A stretch of DNA of 57,800 nucleotides from the NCBI GenBank assembly GCA_021014945.1, contig MU266513.1, positions 1 through 57,800 on the forward strand, in the 5' to 3' direction. The notes below the pieces were generated by a model. The model did not search any database, was not told where the DNA came from, and was given only the letters and a program-made list of their open reading frames with translations. The DNA comes from Leucogyrophana mollusca (Eukaryota > Basidiomycota > Agaricomycetes > Boletales). A program made the position numbers and the translations under genes. Shown piece by piece: positions 31,618 to 47,740 of this stretch; the stretch's first letter is position 1; every line of letters starts with the position of its first letter.

Positions 31618-31821
31618 AGCCGTGCCATGACTTTCAAGGTTCGACCCTTACCGTCGGCGCAGAACAAAACAGCTCACCCAGATTGAACGCATGTACCTAT
31701 AGTCGGAGATCTCTTGTGTACCGTCATAAATAATTTCGTCTGGAAGAGAGATTGTGAACAGAGTATTACGATATGCTGTGATTGCGCAAGCCACCTGCCC
31801 ACCCTTGTCGAGATACAAGAC

Positions 31822-33096
31822 TCATACATGACCAGGAGAAGGCTGTTGCTCACCCTTCTCGGACCACCCGATAAGTTCCCGCATCTCTCTGACACCAACT
31901 ACACCTCTGACACTTTTAATGGGGTCGAGGGCGACGCAAATAGCCTCCGCCACATGCTCGACGTGAATCGGTGGTATGGTCAATGCATTGGCCATTGATT
32001 CCAGCGAAGAGGGCGTCGCTTGGGAATTAGGGGATGAGGCAGGTGGGAAAGCGGATCCCAGTGATCTGAGAATGGATGATGGAGTCGGAAGGTTCGGTGG
32101 GAGGTTTTCGTGCAGCGTTGCAGACAGGTCAATCAGGGCAGCAAGGGGAGATGTTAATGGGCGGTGATGTGCATGGTACACCAAGCCTAAAAAAAGTCAG
32201 TCGGTCGCACCGCTATTAGGAATAAGCCAGCTCACTAGGCCGAATGTAGACGCCCCGATAATGAGGTTTGTCTGAGATCAGTTGCTCTATTCTCCGCTCT
32301 GCCTCGCGTTTGGTTTCGATATACCGTGCGGAGATCAGAGGTCTGTATATGTCCTCTGCCGAGATGTATACGAAAGGTCGCACTTCGGCCGTTTCGCCAA
32401 CTGGGGAACTGGACGTGAAAGCCTCGCACACCCGAAGAGCTGGCGCAGTAATTGATAAATTCATCACAGTTTCGTCACCGACGCAGCTTGAGGATAAATG
32501 AAACCTTACCAGAATCCCGGTTCATAATCTCGTAGCTGGTATTCGTTTGATCATCGGGTTTGCGTTCAAGGGGGTTGTTGCCGTGTCCTGCCAGTCCACT
32601 GACGAAGTGTCGAACTAGGCCTGAGACGTCGCCGTTTGCCAAGGCTGCCTTATATTGACCGTCCTCAAGGAGGGTGCCGAGTGTGTGCACCACCGCGTTC
32701 ACGCCTGACAGAAGCTGGGCATATGTCTCGGGTCGCAACGCGTCTGCTTTCCGCCAATCAACCTGAACGGCGAGGCCAATTAGTAGCTGACACGCACCAT
32801 CAAGGTCTGGTCATACTTTAGATGCCCATGCAGGAGTATGGCCTTTCGGAGTTCGGTATGGCCTCCCCGACGAACTGTATAGCTAGTTCAGCCAGGTCGA
32901 GAGGCGCGAACACGAGAGCAACTGAGATGTACCTTATACTCGTAACTTCCATGCCCCGCGCGAGAGCAGCCTTGCATACCGCAGAACCTGTTCCATTTAG
33001 AAACGTCAAGGATGGGATTGCAGGAACAAGTACACATGCTTCACCTATGAAACCATTGCCGCCCACTACTAGGACCTTCTGGATGGCTGGATGCAT
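31822..33096 (-). CDS. COQ11: Coq11-type NAD(P)-binding protein of ubiquinone synthesis
   Basis: Atypical SDR of the NDUFA9-like group. It starts MHPAIQKVLVVGGNGFIG; the Rossmann motif G-G-N-G-F-I-G is followed, after an intron, by SAVCKAALARGMEVTSIS. Next are SSGRPYRTPKGHTPAWASK, VDWRKADALRPETYAQLLSG, VNAVVHTLGTLLEDGQYK, TSYEIMNRDSALRVCEAF, VRPFVYISAEDIYRPLISAR, YIETKREAERRI and HYRGVYIRPSLVYH. In yeast, Coq11 (YLR290C) belongs to the mitochondrial CoQ synthome. Motif order and length match well. About six exons. An upstream in-frame ATG at 33177 would add 27 residues; I prefer 33096 because the fold begins at once. The stop lies about 200 bases from the Cys-rich peptide gene, which converges on it. 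Confidence 0.86.
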
Positions 33097-33805
33097 TTCC
33101 TGATAGAAAATGGGGGCGCTGAGCTCCTTACGAGTCGATTCGCTGTTACCGTGTGTCTTTGGTAGCTTGTAGTTCAAGAGTCTGCCTTACGGTCACGGCG
33201 GAAATCAAAAATCCCGAGAGGCACGTCACTGGGCCCGGGGTCCTGCTTTTCGGGCGCTTGAACGCAAGCGCGTCGATCTACGTTCCAAAGATATCCTAGT
33301 AACATGTTCGACGTTCGCAATGACTCAGAGTCTCAACAACAACCACAACATGTTCAGTTTGAATGGAATTTAGGTGAAGTCTATGATATATTCGCGCTTG
33401 GCGTCTATACACTAGCTACTACACGACCCAGGTGTCCATGACAAAAGGTAGCAAGCTATCAGCTGAAATGGAACTATAATGCGTGCGGCAACAACAGAGA
33501 CCGTACAATAATACCCTATAAGAAAACAATTGTGTAACCCGTGAGTACGATGAGAAAAGAATGTGTTGTCAGTGGAGTGTGGTATACATGAGCATGAACG
33601 GACCAGCGAGAAAATCATAGGAGGGCCTACCGCCGACCAGGGTCGTTAGGCTCGTATCAGCTTCTCAAGCCGTCATCGTCAAGATACCAAGGCTCCAGCG
33701 AGGGTCTAGCCCCCGTCAAACCGATCGTGCATCAATGCACAGCGCAAGAAAAAAAAGTGGGAGAGCAAGCAGACGAGGAAGGTGGAGTTAATCGGTGCTC
33801 GCACT
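33097..33805. other. Intergenic region
   Basis: About 700 bases between the start of COQ11 and the stop of the expansin-like gene, both on the minus strand. Nothing beyond short open frames is seen. It should contain the COQ11 promoter. Confidence 0.4.
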
Positions 33806-34902
33806 CTAGTCCAGGAACTTCCAGGAGACTGCCGGGGATAAATATCAGCGCCATAACACAGTGCAAGTCCGTCGAATAACCCACTCTTGACTTCACCGAT
33901 GCTCAGATCGCCAGCGAGGTCTCTGAAAGCTTGTTCGGAGAGGTCGAGGCTCTCAGCGTTGTCACAAGTTGGGCAGTCATCGGCAACAATCGCTGTTACA
34001 GATGGACCAGGGTTGCTTTCGTTGTAGATCACGACTTGCTTGCCACAGTACTGTGATTTTTCGCCAGAATTTCCGTAGAGGGCTTGATCTACGATGGCTG
34101 AGTGTTGGGCGTCATATCAGAACACCGAGAATACATACCGATGGCAACAATGAGATCGTTATCGCTGTGGACGGTTCCACATGCACCGGCAACACCATTC
34201 TGAGTAAACCAGGTAGCCCTGAGGGAAACGCAGCTTGAGCATGTGCGCAGATATACTGGAAACAGATGAGGCTTACACTCCACCGGTGGTTAGGCCACCA
34301 TCATTGCTGGATCCTCCGCTTGAAGAGGAAGATGTTGTCTGCGCAGCATGCGAAGAAGTGGTCGTCTTCGAAGCCGAATGTGACGTAACGGGAGGAGAGC
34401 TCGAAGTCGTGGGTGACGAATGGGTGGATGTGGATGGGACCGAAGAAGTCTCGCCGCCACAGTCGTCGCCGCCGTCGTTTGACCCAGTCGGTGCAGAGGC
34501 AGTGCCAGTGGTTGGGTTACCGCCATTGCACGTGACATTGGCAGGGAGTTGACATTCGGCGGGGCGAGAGCTAATCGTCTCGTTGGCCTGAACAAAGAAA
34601 AAATCAGTGAGAATGGCATTGTATTTCAATTCGAAGATACGTACCAACAACGGGTGGCAACATTCGGTGAAGAAGTCCGTGCCGTGCTGGAGGCTACAGC
34701 CTAATGCCTGATACCGGCAATGATAGTTATCATAAGGCTGCAAAACGCGAGTTAGTGGGTAGATCGACAAGGTGGCGCAACACCTTGCCTCGAGATAATT
34801 GGTGGCCCAGCCTGCAGGAGCTTGAGAGCGAGGTACGACGCGACCAAATGCCGTAGAGACAGCGAGAAGAGCAAAGAAGATAACGGAGACAATGCTAAAC
34901 AT
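33806..34902 (-). CDS. Secreted expansin-like double-psi beta-barrel protein
   Basis: Starts MFSIVSVIFFALLAVSTAFG, a signal peptide. A short Cys-rich domain follows (PYDNYHCRYQALGCSLQHG, DFFTECCHPLL, CQLPANVTC), then a long Ser/Thr-rich linker (SSVPSTSTHSSPTTSSSPPV and more), probably O-glycosylated. The C-terminal domain is an RlpA/barwin-like barrel: GYATYFTQNGVAGACGTVHS, DNDLIVAIDQALYG, SQYCGKQVVIYNES, VTAIVADDCPTCDNAESLDL, SEQAFRDLA and, after the last intron, EVKISWKFLD and stop. The aspartate in VADDCPTC and the paired cysteines are typical of fungal expansin-like proteins, which loosen cell-wall polysaccharides, usually without hydrolysis. No carbohydrate-binding CBM63 domain is seen. 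A CATAAATAG element lies about 90 bases upstream. Confidence 0.88.
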
Positions 34903-35789
34903 GGTCGGCTGTTCTATAAGTAGCGAGTGTGATTTGGTGAGAGAACGATGGGGGTGGGATCAAGTGAATGTAAGGACCAAGGTCAGCTATTTATGAGACG
35001 AAATCAGGACGGGGATTTTCAGGGCATGAGGATTAGAGGACTTACCGGTATGAAAAAAGCAAGGAAAACGTCTGCTTGACGGGAATGGGAGAAGAAAAGA
35101 GGGTATTGAGACGGTGATCTTGCACCGGGCACATATGAGCCCTTTATCTGCCCAAATCAAGTTTCCACGCCACCATCTCAAGGCCCAAATTTCCGTTTTA
35201 GGATGCCGAGTAATTGACTGACAATTGACGGAATGTTAGTGCACCAATGGCAACAATGGCACCTGGTCGAGACCCATTGTCTCATTTGTTGGGCGCGGCC
35301 CATCTCAATAACCGTGAGGTACATACATACGGGGATTATAGGCCACCGCTCAGCGCTGAAGCGGCCTGAAGGGCTGTTGATCGACGAAGAGTTGTCGGTG
35401 CTGGTGTTCGAGGTCCGAGATGAGGTTAACTTGAGGTTAACGGAACGGAGAGTCGAAACGTGTCGAGAAAGCCTTCGTTTCTGGGGTCGGAATGAGAAAA
35501 AGACATCATGGGATCTGCAATGCTTGTGCCATGCAGTCGGCCGTTGTGTAGACATCCGAAACGCCGCGGTTCCGTCTAATCTGCACAACTACCCACGCAA
35601 AGCCACGCAGTGCATGCGCAGTAAGTAATCAGCTCAGGTTGTCGCGGGGCAAAACGAGCTGGTTCTCCGGCAATTCCCGGCCAACCTTTTGCCCTACACT
35701 TCAAACCGACGTGCCTGAAAGGACTACACAGACCTTGCATAACACTTGACGAACGCCCAAACGAAAAATAGACAATAGTAGTCACGACC
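34903..35789. other. Long divergent intergenic region
   Basis: Almost 900 bases between the starts of the expansin-like gene (minus) and the SCAMP gene (plus). A 136-codon open frame on the minus strand (35178-35588) has no domain, no intron support and many Cys/His/Arg, as in chance frames; it is not called. AT- and CT-rich patches near both ends are probably promoter and leader sequence. Confidence 0.4.
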
Positions 35790-37050
35790 ATGAGTATGTT
35801 CATTTCAACCAATATTGTCGAACGAATAACCCTCACTTTCGCCTCTGCAAAGGCGAATTCGCACAGAATCCATTTGCCTCGTCCCACTCGCTCGACACGA
35901 ACCCATTTGACGACCCAACTACTGCGCAGCCCCCGCACGATTCTTCACGATTTGAAGAGCTGAGTAGGCGAGAGAGAGACTTGGAAAGACGTGAACAAGA
36001 ACTCAATCAAAGAGCCGAACATATCAGGGCCCACGGGCGTAACAACTGGCCCCCATGTTGGTACACTCATTTGTTCCGCTCGCTGCTCAGACTTATTCTG
36101 TTCCAGTTTACCCTTTAATTTATCACTCGATATCGGAAGAAATACCCGAGGCGTCACGCCCTCTGATCACTCGGCTGTATCAACTATGGCTCGTCCTCCT
36201 CGGCACCCTCGTCATCAACATGGTCGCCTGTATATTCCTTCTTGTCGCCGGTTCAAGTGACGGTGGCAAAGACTTGGGAGGGAGTATAGGGCAAGTCTCA
36301 CAAACTTCCTTTCATTTGTTCTCAATTGACCCATATACAGATACATGTTCATAATCGCGCCATTATCCTTTTTGCTGTGGTACAGGTGAGTGGCACGCTT
36401 CTTGTCGGTGGGTGAATCTTATAAGGAATATCCAGACCGATTTATAACGGCTACATGAAGGCAAGTCATTGCAGATTACATTCGCATTCACCGCTGACCT
36501 TTCGCTTAGGAGCAAGCGCTGTACTACTGTATGTCTCACTCGTGTACAACCTGCACCCTGATCTTTATTCACCGCTATAGACTTCTACTTCTTTTTCGGA
36601 GGCTTCCATCTGTTGTTCAGTATTTATATGTGAGTCTCCGTTCGCCGACCGGGAGGCGCGCTCACTGTTTACCACTTCTTGTTTCCATCTAGGATTATCG
36701 GGATTCCTAGCACCGGGTCTGCTGGTCTCATTCAGACGATTCAAATGTATGCTCAAGGCCATTGGGCGGCTGGAATCCTTGGCACAATTGCGACTGTGGG
36801 CTGGACCATCCAAGGACTCGGCAATGGCTTCTATTACCGTCAGGTATGCGCTACCCTTCGCATGCGGGAGCCGCAGGATGCTGAGTTCATTACAGATATG
36901 GAACCACCACACTGCTGCGGGGCATACGATGGACAAGGTAAGCTTTGCGCGCCGCGCAGAGCAGCTCGAGAAGCTGATTTGGCCATTTTCACGCAGGCGA
37001 AGTCGGAACTGGCCTCACATGGTGCTAAAGCGTACTTTACGCGAGGCTGA
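35790..37050 (+). CDS. Secretory carrier membrane protein (SCAMP)
   Basis: The first coding exon seems to be only four bases (ATGA, 35790-35793), joined to an exon reading MSEFAQNPFASSHSLDTNPF: two NPF motifs, which bind EH-domain endocytic proteins, as in all SCAMPs. A coiled coil follows (RFEELSRRERDLERREQELN), then WPPFYPLIYHSISEEIPEAS. Four membrane helices follow: LWLVLLGTLVINMVACIFLL, YMFIIAPLSFLLWYRPIYNG, YYYFYFFFGGFHLLFSIYMI, and WAAGILGTIATVGWTIQGLG. The motif GYMKEQALYY corresponds to the cytosolic E-peptide between helices 2 and 3. The tail ends SHGAKAYFTRG. SCAMPs work in post-Golgi recycling. About nine exons, three of them very short. Confidence 0.9.
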
Positions 37051-37525
37051 TCTTACCTGGTTAGCTCACACGAGGTGGTGTGGTCGAAACGTACATGTAC
37101 TTATGACCACATTGTTGAGGCTGCATGCTTGCATAATACTACTGTGGACTAGAATTTCGCGCCCCCCTGTCCCAGTTGACGTTGATGGCCAGTGCACCCC
37201 CAAGGTTCACGGGGCGGAGTTTTAAATTTGTCATCAACATCACATTTCTGGCAACCACTCTTGTTTTCTGCAACCACCACCTTTAGGTCTGTGCTGTAGT
37301 TCTCCTCTGTCTTGCCTCCGCTGACTGGGTCCTTTGTTTCACAGCCCAAAAGCTCCAAAAATATTATAAAAAAGATCCTAGAAAAAGCGGTTATTTGTCG
37401 CCTCCTGTGTGCGCTGCATCATCACTTATCGCAAAGATGGCTCACTCATGCATTGATCGCGAAATTTTCAGTCGAAGAAAAGTCATCAAAAGCAGTAACG
37501 ACCCCCCAAACCCAGAAAATAAAAA
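37051..37525. promoter_or_regulatory. PAB1 promoter and A-rich leader
   Basis: Contains A-rich tracts at about 37348-37390 (AAAAGCTCCAAAAATATTAT, then AAAAAAG and GAAAAAG) and CAGAAAATAAAAA directly before the ATG at 37526. Poly(A)-binding protein mRNAs in animals carry A-rich leaders bound by the protein itself to limit translation; the same may hold here. That link is inference. Confidence 0.45.
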
Positions 37526-39889
<2,364 letters not shown>

Positions 39890-40381
39890 AAGGGAGAGGG
39901 TGAATGGTTGGGGCACCTGGCAGGGGGAAGGGGGAGCGAGGCAGGGTGTCCGGTGGTGTGGCTTGTTTTCCTGGAGCATATTTTAGCTCGTCCTTTCTTT
40001 TACGTCCCAGCCATGTTGATCATCCGCGACCTCTGCCTCTGTCTTCGCTGCGCTTACTTTGCTACATACTGGGTATTGGTGGTGGTCGTTCCTTTGTGTA
40101 CTGGAAGGAACAGAGGTTGATACAACTGCTTTCACATGCATTATGTGAGATCCGCTCGTGTCGGCATTGTAGCCCCAAGAGCATTTCCAGCCGACGTCGA
40201 GGTCGCCCATAAATACGGTACAGATCGAAAGTAAGTACGGCACAAAATCGATTTCGCAGCCGCAAGCCCAAGAACACATTATCATACAGAGTAACGTACA
40301 AGTCTATAAGTATGGTACTTTTTGCGATCCTCAAATTCCCGCTAATATTTATGGTCACGATATGTGGTAAACACGACAGTA
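39890..40381. other. Convergent 3' region
   Basis: Lies between the stops of PAB1 and the downstream minus-strand methyltransferase. It should contain both 3' UTRs. Open frames here are short and featureless. Confidence 0.4.
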
Positions 40382-41714
40382 TCACGGTTTCTTGAAAGCG
40401 TGGACAATATGCAAGCGAGTGGAAGCGCGAACAAGTGGATAATACAGATCCTGATGGGCTTCCTCGATCAGTTTTTTGGCTTCCCATTCGCGCATCCCAG
40501 CGGATAAGAAAAGCGGCTTCAACGCTGGGAGCATGATGTCGTAATTCATCCATGCAAGCTGTCCTATGCTGAGGGCAACAGGATCTAAGAGAACGTGATC
40601 AACTCTGAAACACGCTATCGGGGATAGAAGTGAAACTTTACCTTTCGGCCAAAATCCAATCGGAATATTTCCTTCCTGTGAGACAATTCTGTCGAATTCG
40701 CCCGTTGCAGAAAGAATATTCGGAAGCTCCGGGGGGACGGCGACGTCTATGCCCTTGTCGCGGAGACACTTTCTGTAAGCCTCCCACAGTGCAAACCACC
40801 CACGCATGCCGGATGGTTGCCCGGAGCGGGTAAACTCTGAAGCGGTTTTTCCGTCCGCTATGGGCTCGGTATCGGGCTCTATTAAGATGACGAGTCCGCC
40901 CGGGCGAAGCATCCGCGCGATCTCGTGGAGAAAGCGAGGATAGTTCTCTATCTATCAAGGGCTGAGAACGCAGGTTGAAGCTATCGGCGATCTAGGTCGA
41001 CTTACCCCCGTGTGCATGAATCTTGCGTGGACGACATCAAAATGACCAGTCGGATACGGCAGGTACCACTGATCCAAGTCGCACAGCTCAAAACTGGGGC
41101 AACATGAGGTTGGGGGGAAGATCCGGAGAAATTAAGAGAATGACGTACGTGCAGTTCGCTGGAACTTCTCTATGAGAGTCATCAAGATTCAGCACGTTGA
41201 ATGCAGTCAATGATGAAAGCAGAATTACCGGGGCTGAATGGGAGCCAAGTCCACACCCACCACCTCTGCTCCTGGAAATTCATCTGCCAAGTCGATCGCC
41301 CTGTATTTTTGTGGGTCGAAGCGGTTAAATATACACGAGTCTGTTGGAAATTCCAGAAGGCTTACCAAAAACCACCGCCCGTTCCAAGGTCGAGCACCCT
41401 ACAGCGCTCTTGACCGTCTCTTGGAGTCAGGACGTCACCGACCGGGCCAACATAGTTCTTTCCGGCAAACAGGAACTGGAGCATCTTGTGCTGAAGTTCT
41501 GAACGCTAGAATCACGGGTTGAGGTTCTGTAGAAACGAGTTGGAGGGGGGGGAGATCGCCTTACTCTGATTTCCTCCTCATCGGCAGGGAGCATATAACG
41601 GTCGCTGAGGACGTTGAATCTTCTGCCATGAATTTGGCAGAAAAACTGGGAATCATCTTCGCCGACATAAGTGATCTGGTTGAGAGGAAAGACTACGGGA
41701 TAGTTAAGCCGCAT
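40382..41714 (-). CDS. SAM-dependent methyltransferase, LaeA/UMTA-like
   Basis: Starts MRLNYPVVFPLNQITYVGED, then FFCQIHGRRFNVLSDRYMLP with ADEEEI: the N-(S/D)-x-R-Y-x-L-P-x-D-x-x-E block that marks this basidiomycete family. After an intron come KMLQFLFAGKNYVGPV, motif I RVLDLGTGGGFWAIDLADEF with GAEVVGVDLAP, then FELCDLDQWYLPYPTGHFDV with VHARFMHTGIENYPRF, and MLRPGGLVILIEPDTEP. The last exon ends STRLHIVHAFKKP. Relatives include LaeA-type regulators of secondary metabolism and many methyltransferases of unknown substrate. No biosynthetic gene cluster surrounds it, so a metabolic role cannot be assigned. About six exons. Confidence 0.87.
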
Positions 41715-42022
41715 GAGCTGAAAGGCCAGAGCAAAGCGGGTAACATAGTGCTGTCAAAGTGAGGTTCCCAGTCTTATATTGGTGTTCGTAGGGATGACGA
41801 GATGGCAATAGCTACAGTCCATGTGTGGACAACGTTGTGATTCTGCTCAATAGGTTGCGGCTATACCGCGGGACCTGAACGCCAGGATCAATCTGCATTT
41901 GAAATAGCACAATTTTAATCTTATTCAGCGCGAGGCAGCTCAGCAGGACACTCCAATTTGCGCTCAAGGTTAACTCCCCACTTCTCGTAAACAAGCCCAT
42001 GCTTTGCAACTCCACGAACTCT
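41715..42022. other. Intergenic region
   Basis: About 300 bases between SPT8 and the methyltransferase, both on the minus strand. It presumably includes the methyltransferase promoter. Nothing else is seen. Confidence 0.4.
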
Positions 42023-44503
42023 ATCGTATTGCCTTGATGTCGTGTACAAACACCGTACGAGTAGATTCACCATGCCACCCACGATTACTGCTAGCACTCA
42101 CAAGGAAACATCCACCCGGATCTACGACTTTAGAATAGCCCACCAGTCAGTTGACTTCATGTCCATTTAAATGCACAAGACACATTCACGTACGCATCTG
42201 CGACACATAGCCCCCGTGATGTCCTGGTATTATTTTGAATTGAACTGCACCCCTCGACTTTGCGCTTCCATCAACTTCGCCTGCTTCAGCTGCGTTCCAC
42301 AGCCGGATGTTGTCCGTCGAAGCACTGCAGGGGATATTTACATCTCCTCGCAACAACCGCGATTGCACTCACCATGCGATGTGGCGTCCGTCTGGGAATG
42401 GCACCACGCAGGATACTACTCCTGAGCTCGCCGGATTGCGCAGGCTCTTCAGTAATCGCGGAGTATTTGCAGGCCCAGTGCGGCCAAGCTGTCGAACATC
42501 CCATACGTCCACCGTCCCGTTTCTTCGGCCGGCATAGATCTGCGAACCATCTGTGGACCAACAGGCCTGGGAACTTCTCAGCATGGGGTGATGATGCAGT
42601 AACACATGTACACGTACAGAGACACACCAGGGTGGAGTCTTTTCACTCATCCACAACCTCCCTACTCCCTGCCCTGGCGTATTCACTCGCTTGTCCCACA
42701 ACATGACCTGGCCATCGATCGCGGCGATCATCAAGATGTCCGATGAAAAGGAAGCACAAGTTGCAGCATCAAATAGGGGAGGGGCACCTTTTGGAGGTGC
42801 AACAGACCCTTGTGATGCCCGTCCTGTCAAGGAAGCTTGGCTTGACTTGGAAGGCGCTGCATCTGGCACCGCGAGACTTGATCGAACGTTAGCTGCAGGT
42901 GCTTGCTGATGGGAAGCCTGGGAGGAAAGTACGCCGTTATCCGGCGCGGAATTGTCGTTGTCAGGTTCCCCCTCAGCGTCCGGCTCGTCATCGAACAATG
43001 GGTCGAAGGAAGTATCGGATTTGGCATCCGAATCTTGAGTATGCTGGTTAGAAATAGGATTTTGACTCGCCGAGCCTCCCGAATCCTGTTGTTCGTCCGC
43101 CGCGTCCGCGGTGCTAGCAAGTGTTTCCGCGCTAACACCCGCGGTGTTACTACCCTCCCTGGCGTGATGGGACACAAATTGAGCATCTCCGCCACCGTGG
43201 TGGGCGTTATCGACTCTAGCCGCGGACGATGCAGGGCTTGATGGGTCATACGGCGAACTGAGCGGTCTAACTGCGATGGCTACAAGCTGCGCACCGTGAG
43301 CGCTAAATTTTCGGACCGTTTGTCCAGTATTCAGGTCCCATTGCTACATTTCAGCAGTGAGCATTGGAGAATTCTCCATAGAAGTGCGCTATCGAACTTA
43401 CAAATGCTTCCCCATCCCACCCGGCGCTGAACAGACCCTTTTCATCATGGTCAAGAGAAACAGATGAGACAGCTCCGCGATGACCATTGGCAAATACGTG
43501 AACGAGACGGCCCGGATCGTGGCGCACAGTAAAGAGGTTAATATGTCCGCGCTGGAACCAACCCAAGTCAATGTGAACAAACCACAGTTCTCACAAGTGA
43601 TAATCATACTTTAGTTCCGGCCAATGCCCATACGGCATCTGAATGCATGGCAAGGCTATAAACTGGGGATAGGGTTTGTTCGCCCATTGCCAGGTGTGCC
43701 GGGTGGTGATTGACAAGGTCAGGGTTCTCCCACCAGAATCGGATTTGCCCGGCTTTCATGTTTCCTTCGACGACATTACAGTGGTGCCTCTGGGGCGCAC
43801 TAAGCGTGACTTTTCCATTGACAGCGGCGAAGACGTCATAGTCGCGAATATAGCCATCGTCCGAACCTGTGATGAGGTGCGTCATACAGAACGACGAGGC
43901 GAGGGCATGTGTGGGGGCTGGATGGGGTATAGCGCATACGGCTTCGACAGTAAAGGAGCGAGGGGGGCGTGTGCTGGAGTTCAATGGAAAAACCAGCGCT
44001 CGTTTCCGAGCGTGCGCTGGTGAAGGGGAACGCGCCCTCACCTTGGGGATAATAGCTGCTTATTGAATCGCAGTCTAAATACATGCTGAGAAATAAAGAG
44101 ATTGCATATCACCTTTTACAGATTCTTGAGACGGGGCACGGGGCGAAACTGGCTTGCTCGTGCTCGGAACAGGCACAGGTGGAGAGGAGGCTTCACCTTC
44201 AGGGTCAAGCGTGGGCTCTGCTGATGGATCTGAGTCTTCTTCGTCATCATCCTCATCATCGTCCGAGTCCTCCGAAGGTGAATCCTTGACAGCCAACAAA
44301 CAAGTCAGCCAGCTTAGCGCGATATGCAAGTCAGATTAGGAACATACGTCGTCAGCTTCAGTCGCGTCGTCTGCCACGCCGTTCTCCAATGCACCTAGGA
44401 GATCTTCATCTATATCATTGTCCTCATCGCCGTCTGCATCCGTAGTTCGCGTGTCATCCTCGAGGTCATCGATAGTTTCGCCTTCTGAGTCGCTGTGGGG
44501 CAT
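42023..44503 (-). CDS. SPT8: SAGA complex subunit Spt8 (WD40)
   Basis: The very acidic N-terminus (MPHSDSEGETIDDLEDDTRT, then DSPSEDSDDDEDDDEEDSDP) and a Pro/Ser-rich linker precede WD40 blades: FTVEAVCAIPHPAPTHALAS, FCMTHLITGSDDGYIRDYDV, MKAGQIRFWWENPDLVNHHP, TLSPVYSLAMHSDAVWALAG, RGAVSSVSLDHDEKGLFSAG. A long acidic, Ser/Gln-rich insertion then precedes ILMIAAIDGQVMLWDKRV, ACWSTDGSQIYAGRRNGTVD and NPASSGVVSCVVPFPDGRHI. The last exon has VDPGGCFLVSASSNRGWHGE and ends VFVHDIKAIR. Spt8 is the TBP-contacting subunit of the SAGA coactivator. The acidic head, insertion between blades and length match fungal Spt8. Its start is 78 bases from that of SRP54 on the other strand. Confidence 0.9.
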
Positions 44504-44581
44504 GATCAACCTGCACGGTGAACGTCGAGCCTGTGTGGAGAAGTTCCCACGGGTACTTTATCTTGCTTGTACTCCTCCACG
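44504..44581. promoter_or_regulatory. Compact bidirectional promoter, SPT8/SRP54
   Basis: Only 78 bases separate the two divergent start codons, so leaders and promoters must overlap. No TATA box is seen, in keeping with housekeeping expression. Confidence 0.6.
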
Positions 44582-46782
<2,201 letters not shown>

Positions 46783-46939
46783 CCTTCAGTGGATCTTGGG
46801 CAATTTCAGAGTATTACACATGTACGACACTACAATGCACTACTGTTATAATAATATACAGACATATCGTTTGGAACATACGATGTGGGGTGATGGTGCG
46901 GTCTAACGTTGCAAGGTAGCGGAAAAGTCAGTTACTGAG

Positions 46940-47740
46940 CTATGATGCCTTATTCTGAGCCCTTTGTTTCTTCCATTGTTTCTTCTGTACTGAAGCAGCA
47001 TTCTTGTTACCAAATAAGAAGGCGGAGGTGTGTTTGTCGGCTCCAGTTTTGCGTGAGATAGAGGAAGACCCCGAGAACAGAATCTGTAGCCCAAAGACAG
47101 TATATCAGGACTGATAGGAGAGTGAGAGTGGACCGAGCACACCGCCCACAAGCCGAACACTCCGGTCGCGGCTGAACCTAAGAATATAAACATTGCAAGG
47201 GATCCCACCGAATTTGTGTTGTAAGACACGAATGCCATTATGACGGAGGCCGTAGTCACAGGACCTAGTAAGGGGTGGCTTGGGTTGTCTTCGCGTCGGG
47301 TGACGGAAGGGGAGGAATTCGGGATCTATGCAGTTACTTATAAGCAGAGGGACATGCTTACTCAAGCGTAGCGTTTACTTACTGTCAACACTAGAGTAAC
47401 TGATATTGTCCCAAGGATGACGCCGAGATTCAAGGCGAGGAAAGATTCGAGAGGAGTAAGCAGGCTCCTCCCATTTGATGCCTCTGCCATGAAGAGAAGA
47501 AGTCGGGGAAACAAGACCAGGCAAATGGACAGTATGGAGAGGCTTAGAAGGGCGAGTAAGAGACTGTACACGTTGGCAAGAAGGCAGATATACGAACAAG
47601 GCTGCGGAAGTCCATGCCCACAACGAAGTTGCACCGTCTGAACCTGTTCCGAGGTCGTCGACGTCAGCGTCCTCACCTTTAGGCGGAGACGTGTTCTGCT
47701 TGGAACCGCTAAGGTTGTCCATCTCGATGTCACTTGGCAT
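46940..47740 (-). CDS. Fungal four-helix membrane protein of unknown function
   Basis: Starts MPSDIEMDNLSGSKQNTSPP, an acidic cytosolic tail. Removing a 58-base intron (GTGGGC to ACAG, about 47560-47617) links it to hydrophobic segments: LLLALLSLSILSICLVLFPR, LESFLALNLGVILGTISVTL, VTTASVIMAFVSYNTNSVGS and LAMFIFLGSAATGVFGLWA. The last exon reads ILFSGSSSISRKTGADKHTS, AFLFGNKNAASVQKKQWKKQ and ends RAQNKAS, a basic tail. The pattern of four helices and a conserved basic C-terminus suggests a real, conserved family, probably in an internal membrane, but I cannot name a function. An alternative start at 47796 in another frame would avoid the first intron. Confidence 0.62.

Noticed and set aside
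35178..35588. 136-codon open frame on the minus strand
   Set aside because: No domain, odd composition, no splice structure. It lies in a divergent promoter region.
40382..41714. Secondary-metabolite cluster around the LaeA-like methyltransferase
   Set aside because: The neighbours are PAB1, SPT8 and SRP54. No synthase, P450 or transporter lies nearby.
42073..42171. Short open frame starting MPPTITASTHKETSTRIYDF
   Set aside because: Only 32 codons, and it overlaps the last exon and intron of SPT8 on the other strand.
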